From Aphelenchoides besseyi (Eukaryota; Nematoda; Chromadorea; Rhabditida; Aphelenchoididae): 64,000 bases of DNA. Positions within the stretch are counted from its first letter, which is position 1; every line of letters begins with the position of its first letter. A program made the translations under genes and the position numbers. This document shows positions 54,338 through 64,000 of the stretch, one piece after another. The notes beneath the pieces were generated by a model. That model was not told the origin of the DNA and made no database searches. It worked only from the letters and a program-made list of their open reading frames with translations. The stretch covers positions 4,836,001 through 4,900,000 of the forward strand of contig JAMPIQ010000003.1 of assembly GCA_024699855.1 (NCBI GenBank), written 5' to 3'.

Positions 54338-55182
54338 ATGAATGGAATTTTTGGCCAAAACAAAAAAGACCCGAAAGAACGTGTTCGTGAGTTGCAACGT
54401 AAACTGCGACATGAAATCAACGGAATCAAACGTCAAATCAATCGGATGGACATGGAAGAGGAAAAGGCTTGTTGTTTTCAAGTTGTTGACGTTCAATTTG
54501 TTTGAAATTCAGGTGAAACGACAAATCAAAGATGCCGCAAAAAAAGGACACAAAGACGTTTGTTTGGTTTTGGCAAAAAGTTTGGTTCAGTCACGAAAGG
54601 TTAGTTGGTTTTTGTTGGTTTTATTCTGTGGAGTGTTTTAGACCAAAAATCGCATGCACATGAGTTGCACACAAATCAACTCCATCCTCATGCACATGCA
54701 GCATCAAGTCTCGACCATTCGAATGGCCGGTGCCATCCAACAATCCAGTGAAGTCATGAAGACAATGCAACAGTTAATAAAAGTACCGGAGATTATGCAG
54801 ACGATGCGCGAAATGTCCAAAGAACTTACGGCCGCTGGAATCATGGAAGAAATGATCGAAGACACTTTCGAAGCGAGTAGGTTGATTCTCTGCAATTTTT
54901 GTGCTCTTCAAGACTAGTGAATTGAATTCTTATTCACAAATCTTTTTCAGTGGAACCAGAAGAACTCGAAGAACAAGCTCAGGTAATTGAGATCTCAAGT
55001 GTATTCAATTAATCATTTCGTTTTAGGAAGAGATCGAGAAAGTGCTCTACGAAGTTACGGCCGGCGAGATTGGAAAGGCGCCGTCAGCAATCAGAGACGA
55101 TCTTGGAACATCCGCTCAGAACGAACGCGTGAACGCCGAAGCTGAAGAGCTAATCAGTAAACTTCAGTCAATGCCCCACTAA
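54338..55182 (+). CDS. CHMP3: CHMP3/VPS24, ESCRT-III subunit
   Basis: Part of the ESCRT-III filament that scissions membranes at endosomes, midbody and nuclear envelope. MNGIFGQNKKDPKERVRELQ matches the family start; an ATG 9 nt upstream is also possible. Helical core: EEEK joined to VKRQIKDAAKKGHKDVC, ILMHMQHQVSTIRMAG, KVPEIMQTMREMSKELTAAG and IMEEMIEDTFEAMEPEE. The acidic C-terminal part ends AEELISKLQSMPH, resembling a MIM1 motif. The first intron lacks a GT donor at the position the protein requires: EEEK is followed by GCTTGT, implying a GC-AG intron (about 54465-54513). Confidence 0.93.
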
Positions 55183-55539
55183 CTTTACACGAAAGTAAAC
55201 GATTTTTGCAGTTTCTCCCAATATTCTTTGTATAGTTAATGATGTAAAAAAGAATTTTGATAAAATTAATCGCTTAATCCCGACAACCACTCTTTGATTT
55301 CTTGGGAACCGGTCTAAGCAGAAAAACGGCTTTTGACGACGGATGATTTGTCTTCTTTTCTTATTATCGTGTTTAATAAATTGGCTATTAGTGATCGGTC
55401 TTATTCATTGATATACTACAGAAGTTTATTTCAATTCTTGCTCCATTTGTCAACACTCTCTCAACGGCAATCAAACGACTATTCGATAAAGAAAATAAAT
55501 TAACGGCCAGTAGGGCAAAATAAATACGATTCATCGCGT

Positions 55540-56861
55540 TTAGTACTTGGCCGGTTTGCGGTAGATGCAGACGGCGGCGGCAGCCAAAACAACGACGGCA
55601 GCGGTGATGAGGACCATCATGAAAGTGAGTGAAACCGACGACATGCAATGACCATCAACGGCGATTGGCGATTGGAAACGACGGAGAGAAGATGGAAGAA
55701 TCGAAGCCTTGAATGTTGAAAGTGAAATCAGATTAACAAGTTCAAACAACTTACATTTTCGGTGATGTCAAGAGCATTGATCTCAGCACGAACATCGAGA
55801 GTGTTGTCGAATTCGGCGGAACGTTTGCGCAACAAGCGAAGTTGAGCGGGAGCACGACCGGCTGCTGGCACGGCTGGAGCGCTCGAATTTCCACCGGCTG
55901 CAGCTCCGGCAGCGCCACCAGCTGCACCGCCCAGCTTCTGAGCTCCGAATCCTTGTGGTTCCGTACATTGAGGGCGAGCACATTCGCTGTTCGGTTCCTT
56001 GATCGTAATACTGATTTGGCATTGATAGAACAATTGTGAGCGATCGGCGTATTTGTAGACATGAGCTTCTTGACCGGCAGACAAGTCAGTTGGATATTCC
56101 AAGTTATTCAACAAGAACTTGTCCAAAGCACAACCTTCTTCGTTAAGGATTTGAATGGTATCACCGTTTCCATCGTCGACGGTGCACTAAAAGTACATCA
56201 TGAGTTGTTCGTTTGTCGAAAACCAACCGAGTGGACAACAGCGCAGAAGGTGTCAGTGGTTTCGGAATCACAGGTCCATTTGTGGTAGACTTGTTGACCA
56301 ATGGTGGCAAATTGGATTGGTTGACCGTTGGGTCCTCCTTCAAGAATGTCGTACTTGCAGACGGGCATTGGAACGACTTGGGTTTGGAAAGCGGTGGTCA
56401 AATCGGAAACTTCGATTTGTTGGCTAACAGTTTTGTCGGCTTCCTGGAAATGAACAAGTGGTTGGATGCGATGAAACGAGTGAACTCACCATGTAGAAGC
56501 ATTGGACACGGTAGCTGCGATCGACTTTGGTGACGAATTGAGGATGGAAAGAGATAACAACGGTGGTGGTCACAAAGACACCCTTAGGATTAAGAGAACG
56601 AGTACGAGCGACATTGCACGAATCGAAAGGCAACTCAATGCCGGCAACTTGACGTCCATGTTCGTCCGAACGACATCCGGGTTGATCGAACAATCCCTTG
56701 ACGTAGACGTGACCTTCGAATGGATTACGAGTGTTGAAGTTGACGGTAATCGAAGTCGGACCGCACTCAATTTCCGGTTCGCCTTCAACTCCGTTATCAA
56801 CGGGAATTGCGGCGACAAAACCGATCAAACCAACCAAAAAGACGACCAACGAAGTTCGCAT
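55540..56861 (-). CDS. cuticlin, ZP domain with furin site and membrane anchor
   Basis: Structural cuticle protein. Signal peptide MRTSLVVFLVGLIGFVAA. ZP domain: IECGPTSITVNFNTRNPFEG, HVYVKGLFDQPGCRSDEHGR, YRVQCFYMEADKTV, then KYDILEGGPNGQPI and GQQVYHKWTCDS with the second half GCALDKFLLNNLEYPTD and QCQISITIKEPNSECARP. A Gly/Ala-rich spacer follows, then the furin site LLRKRSAEF, and a C-terminal helix (FMMVLITAAVVVLAAAAVCI) with tail YRKPAKY. Three introns interrupt the CDS. It is more canonical (CUT-1/CUT-3-like) than the ZP protein at 33104. It lies tail-to-tail with CHMP3. Confidence 0.93.
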
Positions 56862-57664
56862 TTTGTTGCTAATCCGGTGAAAACCGAACTGTGTACTAAC
56901 GGAATCTCCAGCCTGAGATTATATACTCGAAGTAAAGAAGGAAACAATGCTTCTACGACGACAATTACGACGTCCCGCCTCTTATTAATAAGCTATACCA
57001 GATCTACGCGATAACCACAAGGATGCATCACTGTAATCCCGTGTTGATCGGCAGTGATTAGAGAAGCCGGGAGTTTAATTTTTTACGCGTCGACAACCTC
57101 CGCCTTGATGGCGATCCGTCTTAACTTGTTCTGGATGTTTGTTCGAGCCCGTTCTTTACGGCATTTCGCCCCCGGCATCGCTGTTGAATGTCATCAATAT
57201 TGTTCTTCGTCGACAAATTCGAACACCTATCGACAATGTTTTTTTAATGCACCTCTTTTTCGCCGTTTTCACTGACCTTCAATCATAAATAACACTTGCA
57301 AATGAAAATTTCTTTTTTTTGCTTCAATCTCGTCTTCCATTCTGCGACAATCGCACACTTTTTTGCCCCGAGATTTTGTGACGAGATCTTCAGACACGGG
57401 ATTTCATCTTCGTTAGTTCGATTAGACTGAAGGGAATTATTGGAGTTTTCGCTACGAAGTCATTTGTATATCGTCATCAAGAAGAAATAAGTTTATTTTG
57501 GTATAGGAATTCAATTGTGAATAATCTCGACAAGAAAACCGGATCGTCAATCATTGCAAACACACTATCGAATTGTAAACATAATAAAGTTAGCGACTGT
57601 AAACTAAGCTCATCATAATCTTCTGGTTGGCTACTACCCGAATGTCGGCTCAATAGTTGAGTGT
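56862..57664. other. intergenic; cuticlin 5' flank and TTC9-like 3' flank
   Basis: A TATA-like TATATACTCG at about 56920 on the plus strand lies roughly 60 bp upstream of the cuticlin ATG and could be its core promoter. Otherwise nothing is recognised. Confidence 0.4.
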
Positions 57665-58536
57665 TTAACGAACAAAACCATTCTGTGCGTGGCCATTCAT
57701 ACCATCGGCATGTCCATTCTGCTGCAACTAAGTCAAATATAAACAAATTGATCAAGAAACAAAATACATTTTGTTCTTGTTTGGCAAAGTTAGCTTGAAT
57801 CATTTGATCTCGTTTACGTTTTTCATCTAACTGTTTACGAACACACTCTTGAATTAGCTGTTGAACCGTATCATCTGCAAACCACGAAAATATCATTTTG
57901 ATTAGAAGTTTGAAAGCAACCTTCGGGCAACTGCTGAAGCTGTGAGAGAGCGTTTTTGTAGTCTCCCAACTTTAAATAAGCTATTCCTTTCTTCAATGTT
58001 GCATCTTGTTTTTGTTCATCATTTGCATCATAAGCAAAAACCTGAACATCGAAGTGTTAAACTCAATTATTTAAACTACTCACGTTATCGCAATAAACTA
58101 AAGTTCTGTTGTAATCGTCGTGACTTCGAGGTCCTCCATTCAACACACAGTCCGCCAAACTCAAATAGCACTCAATCATCAGACCATGAGCTTCTTTTCT
58201 AATCAATTCCTCGGCTGCTATTCGATTCTCGCACTGATCGGCCACAACTTTCGTTTGTTCGTTCATGTCTGCGTTCTCTGATGGCGGTTGAATTGCAACA
58301 CTAATTGTTGCTTGTTGATGAATAGAAACCGAAGAAGTTTGTGAGATACCACGTGCCAACAAAATACACTGATGAAACAGTCGAACAGCTTCGCTAAATG
58401 AATTCGGAAACTAAAGGAACTTGTTTAGGACAACCAACCGGTAGTTATCAACGCCCATGGCTCGTTTAGCGCTGTCACGATACTCTTTAGCTTTTATTAA
58501 ATTGGCTGAACCTGTTGAAATTGATGTTTCTTCCAT
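57665..58536 (-). CDS. TTC9-like tetratricopeptide protein
   Basis: Small TPR proteins of the TTC9 type bind other proteins, possibly chaperones. MEETSISTGSANLIKAKEYR starts a TPR helix; a 45-nt intron joins NYR to EAVRLFHQCILLARG. The family core follows (LMIECYLSLADCVLNGG, YNRTLVYCDNV), then a complete TPR (DATLKKGIAYLKLGDYKNAL) and a charged helix (VRKQLDEKRKRDQM). The last exon reads LQQNGHADGMNGHAQNGF and stops at 57665. The residue order matches TTC9, but the first repeat is diverged, so I am moderately sure. Confidence 0.75.
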
Positions 58537-58727
58537 GTTTAATTTCAATGACTTTATTCGACTTTCTAATCTGAATCAGAACGCAGCCACGACAATACAC
58601 CAGAACACTTGCGCCCTTCGATTTGTGAGATGCCGATTGACAGTTTGCGTTCAAAAACGAATATTCGTTGAAGTTGTCCAAAACCAATTCTAACAATACT
58701 GAACTGTTCGAGTTCTCTTTGATTATT
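58537..58727. promoter_or_regulatory. bidirectional promoter region, TTC9-like/DHPS
   Basis: 191 bp between divergent start codons. No specific element is recognised. Confidence 0.45.
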
Positions 58728-60058
<1,331 letters not shown>

Positions 60059-60451
60059 TTCTAAGGTTACCGCCCACAACTCTGTTTTATTCGATTTGTT
60101 CTTGTTGACAAGTTTTATTACACAGTTGTTATTTTGCACGTTTACAATAAGAAAAACTGAAAAGCGATTACGCAACAGACTTGGTGGTTATGTTTGTTCT
60201 TGGCGGAGATAATAAACCCGTCCGATTGGGGACATTCCGGCCCACGCTTTGCACAGAAAGTGAGTAAAAGTGTGATGGACTGGCCGATGGTGTTGACTCG
60301 TGAATGCGAAGTTTATTGCCAATCCGCTGATTCAGCACTCAGTCATTCCACGGTATTGGGTGCGATGGTGCACATTTCGAAAAGCGAAGAAAAAGGGTTT
60401 AGTTGAATCGAACGTCAACGAAAAGGACGGTCGATCGGATCTATCGAAAAG
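60059..60451. other. spacer with an unassigned 70-residue ORF
   Basis: The ORF 60194-60406 contains PRFAQKVSKSVMDWPMVLTR and ALSHSTVLGAMVHISKSEEK, which look protein-like. I see no partner exons and no family match. Confidence 0.4.
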
Positions 60452-61470
60452 ATGAATGTTCAGCTTTCTTACTTAATCTTATTTGTCTTTTTGCCGTTGG
60501 CACAATCTGCAACTACTTGTCACTCATGCGCTTCTCCGTCGCTCAAATTGAATTGGGAGGTTACCGGTTTGCCATCTTATCCCAAGAATTCTACGAAGTT
60601 TTTCAATGAGGATTGTCTTACTCGTTTGACTGGTACCGATAAAGATTGTCCAACTGCATCGTGTTTCTTTGGCGTTTATGCGCTAACTAGTAAGTCTGCA
60701 GTTTAATTCCGATCAACTTCGAGAATCTAGGCGGTGAATACACTGTGGTGCGAGGTTGTGTGGACGACTTTTTGGATAATAGCGCTGGTGGAGCACCGAG
60801 CATTGCCAACGGTCAATGTGAATATGCTCAATCGAACAAGGCAGTCGAAATCGATGACAAGGTCATTCCAAGACCTTATGTTGGTTGGTTTGTTTGCAGC
60901 AACGGTCCCAACTGCAACAAACGCGGTGTCGATAAGGATACTGCAAATTTGGCGTGGGACGACGTGACCAATACAGTTCCATGTACGATATCAACTTCGA
61001 AAACTCGATGTATCGAATGCTCACACGTTGACGGACGCGGTCGATGTCATCACGTAAATTGTAGGCCTATCATTGAAAACAAACAAAATTTAGGATACAA
61101 AAACGACCTGTGCAGGTGCTTATTGTACAAAATTGAATGGCAAATTGAACGGTAAGTGGTTCGATTGTCTTAATTTTACGTTGAGTTTATTAGGTCGCTG
61201 GTTTGAGATTCGTGGATGCGCAAACATAAATCCACTCGGAGTTTTAACATGCACTAGCTACCAGAAGACAATGGTTATCGAGCAACTTGGAGGATCGATC
61301 AATCAGGTAACTTGCAATTTAACACTCATACGAATACTAAATGTTTTCAGAGCTATTGGGCAAATAGCTGCATGTGTCAAGGAGAAAGTTGCAATACGGC
61401 TTCTTCGTTCTCTACATTTCTTCCAATAATGACGATCGCTGTTTTTATTTGTAAATTAACCATCTTATAA
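60452..61470 (+). CDS. Ly6/uPAR-like secreted protein, probably GPI-anchored
   Basis: Signal peptide MNVQLSYLILFVFLPLAQS. Two Cys-rich modules begin TCHSCASPSL and TRCIECSHVDGRG and each closes with a CNKR/CNT-type end (CSNGPNCNKRG; CMCQGESCNTAS), the three-finger layout of nematode Ly6-like proteins. After the last Cys a hydrophobic C-terminus (FLPIMTIAVFICKLTIL) with no tail suggests GPI attachment. Five exons with introns of about 40-50 nt; stop at 61470, AATAAA at about 61491. Function unknown; similar folds act as extracellular ligands or receptor modulators. Confidence 0.75.
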
Positions 61471-61794
61471 TTCTTGCCGTTTAATTCAAAAATAAATCGA
61501 ACGAACGTCTTATTTTCCAACGACTCGTCGCATTCCCATTGAACAAAACTGTTGGTATTTCATACAACCTTCTCGTATCTGACCAAATTGTAAGGCAAAC
61601 TGATTTCCGCAATACGACGATGCAAATCGTTGGTATTGTCCGCACATGCGAAACACCGGACTTCGAGCACTCGGCTTGGGTACCACTGGACGTTCCGGAG
61701 GTGTTAGATTACAACGCTCGGAGTAAATCGGACAGAAAACGGCGGCACGGGGACCAAATCTGAAAGGCCGTAAATGAAAACAGTTCTTCTATCA

Positions 61795-62361
61795 TCACCT
61801 TATTGGATCGGGACAAACATATTGAAAGCGTTGATTATAACTTTTACAAAACTCGTGATAATCCTGTCGAGTTGAATTGTCCGAACTTTCCGTTGTAGTT
61901 GCTGGTCGTTCAGTTGCTAAATCGGTACTTAGACAACCGTTCAAATGAGACTCGCAAACTTGTTGTTGGCTCCGTAGTCGGTTGTGGATCATCTTGAAGG
62001 CAAACGTTTTTGTAAGCTGAACAAAACTCATCCTGTTCCTTTGGTTTCACATCCTTGCAGTTCTGTTCGAATTCGTCTTGAAGAACTTTACATGCTTTCT
62101 AAAACAATCGAACAATCTAACGTATCTTTCCATTCATTACCTTATCCTTGTTAGCTTTCTTTCCTTTTACTGGAGCACGTCGAATTTCATTGTCACGACA
62201 AAATGATAGTTGCGGGTTTTGAGCACATGCGGTCGACTGTTCTTCAGAGTTTTGCGATACGACAAACGCAAAAAGAATCAAAAATACTGAAATTTAGTGT
62301 GATGATTACAGGCATTGACAGTTTGAGTCCAACTTGTTGACTGCAGAGCCAAAGAAGACAT
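61795..62361 (-). CDS. small secreted Cys-rich protein
   Basis: Four exons; the start at 62361 gives MSSLALQST spliced to IFLILFAFVVS, a signal peptide. Two similar units follow: EFEQNCK/DEFCSAYKNVC and HEFCKSYNQRFQYVCPDP, separated by a Thr-rich linker (PTTTTERPATTTESS) whose 43-nt intron keeps the frame. The spaced FC-x-x-Y pattern occurs in other nematode secreted proteins, but I cannot name a family. Stop at 61795. Confidence 0.65.
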
Positions 62362-63117
62362 TTCGAAGCGTGATCGCGGTTAATGAACAATATCGAAGAA
62401 GTCGATTATCCCAAAAGTTTAGAGACGAGTTTGTTAATGGTTTCTGTGCAACCGGAAAACGTACTTTGTTTCCACTTTTTCATTTTCCTTTTGCGCAATC
62501 CCAATTGACTCCGCACGTAGTTAATTGCTGACTTCTCGATTCAGAGTTCACGGACAACCTCTTCGCAAATGAAAGTTCGACATCGCCACGTGTTTCGCGT
62601 GGACTTCTAAAGAAACACGATGCTTAATGAGTTTAGTCGACAGTTTTGTGAACAACTGAAATCGTTTGAAATCTGGAGATCATTGCATTTTAGCGATAAA
62701 ATTGAGAACAAACATTTGGACGATAAGTCAAACTGAACTCGATTCTTCTTGTACAACGTTTTCAACACAACAGAATTTCCAATTCAGCAACAAAAGTTGT
62801 TTTTATGTACGAGCAAAAAGCTCGTTGTATTTGCATTTAATGGTATTTGCAAATTGCTATAACGATTTATTTTATTCGAAGACTGTGTTTATCGACGATA
62901 CGTAATGACAGACAATCGAAGATTTCGGCCACTCCTGTAGCGTTTAGACACGTCGACTTGTCGTGTACGTCGGAACAGTTGACTCGTTTTGATCGGAAAT
63001 TTAGTTCAACTCCAACTGCAAATTAGTTTTTGTTTAGAAATGAACGTCTAATTCGTGTGTGTTTATGTGTGGACTTGAATTGATTTGTTTCAGATCCTCG
63101 ACTGGTGTCAAATCCAA
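62362..63117. other. intergenic; 5' flank of DNAJB11
   Basis: No gene is seen. TTTCAG at about 63087-63092, 25 nt before the DNAJB11 ATG, is a plausible trans-splice acceptor. Confidence 0.45.
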
Positions 63118-64000
63118 ATGTTGAGAAGGACTCTTTACGTGTTCTTGGCTCTGTGCTTTTTGGTTGATTTGATACACGCCGGTCGAGATTTCTATAAGAT
63201 CTTGGGTGTTCCACGAAATGCAAACTTAAATCAAATAAAGAAGGCCTATCGGAAGTTAGCCAAGGAATTGCATCCCGATAAAAACCAAGACGACCCGATA
63301 GCTCAAGAGAAGTTTCAAGATTTAGGAGCCGCTTATGAAGTAAGTGGAAAGTTTGTTTCTGAGAGTTTTTGTTTGTTTCCAGGTTTTAAGCGACTCAGAT
63401 AAACGGAAAGTCTATGATCGTTCTGGTGAAGAAGGAGTTTCAAAAATGGGCAGTGGAGGCTTTGGTGGACATCATCACGAAGCATTTACCTCGTTCTTCG
63501 GCGACTTTTTTGGCGGTGGACATGAAGAATCTGATGAAGTGCCGAAAGGAGCCAATGTTATCGTCGACTTATATGCGACGTTAGAAGAAGTGAGTTCAAT
63601 CACATTGTTTTTATTTTACTTCCTATCTTTTCAAGGTTTACAACGGTAATTTTGTTGAAATTCGACGAAGAAAAGCGGTTTACAAACCGACACCCGGTAC
63701 ACGTGAATGTAACTGTCGACATGAAATGAGAGCTCAACAATTGGGTGGTGGTCATTTGCAAATGTTCCAAGTGCGAGTTTGTGATGAATGTCCAAATGTC
63801 AAGTTGGTCACAGAAACCAAAACTTTGGAGGTAGGGACCTTCAAAAACTTCTCATACTATTTGGAACATTAGGTTGAAGTTGAAGTTGGCGCTGATGATG
63901 GCCACGAACAGCGTTTCGTTGGTGAAGGTGAACCGCATGTTGAAGGTAATCGATTGAGCACTTGTTGTTAAGATTGAAACTAATATCTTGCTCGTTTAAG
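63118..64000 (+). CDS. DNAJB11: DNAJB11/ERdj3 (partial, runs off the window)
   Basis: ER-luminal J-protein co-chaperone of Bi[21 protein letters not shown] is a signal peptide, followed at once by the J-domain ([33 protein letters not shown] with HPD). Next come a Gly/Phe region ([20 protein letters not shown]) and the substrate-binding part with the ERdj3-type Cys motifs ([29 protein letters not shown]) and [15 protein letters not shown]. Four exons are visible; the C-terminal domain continues past 64000. The start is the first ATG after TTTCAG. Confidence 0.93.

Noticed and set aside
55751..57014. Long plus- and minus-strand ORFs within the cuticlin locus
   Set aside because: Alternative frames of the ZP and Gly/Ala-rich coding sequence.

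Overview
This window is animal nuclear DNA and almost certainly from a nematode. The evidence is multi-exon genes with tiny introns (mostly 35-60 bp, acceptors TTTCAG or TTTTAG), two cuticlin-type ZP-domain proteins with furin sites and C-terminal membrane anchors, a degenerin-type DEG/ENaC channel, and an SXP/RAL-2 (Ani s 5-like) secreted protein, a family known from nematodes. The sequence is AT-rich and has one 100-N assembly gap (799-898). I do not place the species.

Layout. Positions 1-25,000 are repeat-rich and accessory. They hold the promoter and first codons of a gene cut by the gap, with an inverted relative at 7.8 kb; an unrecognised 15-exon secreted protein (2.6-5.2 kb); three Tc1/mariner elements (5.4, 10.2 and 19.4 kb), the first apparently intact; a decayed LINE (8.1 kb); a broken BEL/Pao retroelement (12.5-14.9 kb); a Helitron-like end behind ~166-bp tandem repeats (18.0-18.6 kb); and a purple acid phosphatase pseudogene split by the third mariner. 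A prolyl oligopeptidase gene (21.8-24.6 kb) marks the transition.

Positions 26,000-64,000 are gene-dense and conserved. In order: an unassigned lysine/serine-rich protein; VPS35L (Retriever endosomal recycling); ALG6 (ER N-glycan glucosylation); a ZP transmembrane protein; a GT43 glucuronyltransferase-like enzyme; IRE1 (ER stress sensor), which carries a complete DEG/ENaC gene on the opposite strand inside a 4.3-kb intron; BRAP (RING/UBP ubiquitin ligase); POP1 (RNase P/MRP); an SXP/RAL-2 protein; CHMP3/VPS24 (ESCRT-III); a cuticlin; a TTC9-like TPR protein; deoxyhypusine synthase; a Ly6-like GPI-type protein; a small secreted Cys protein; and the 5' part of DNAJB11/ERdj3.

Several pairs are head-to-head over about 190-350 bp (VPS35L/ALG6, IRE1/BRAP, TTC9-like/DHPS) and probably share promoters. 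BRAP and POP1 lie in tandem 134 bp apart, as in nematode operons. ALG6, IRE1 and ERdj3 all serve ER protein folding, but their proximity may be chance. Spans given for multi-exon genes run from start to stop codon and include introns; splice sites were read by eye.
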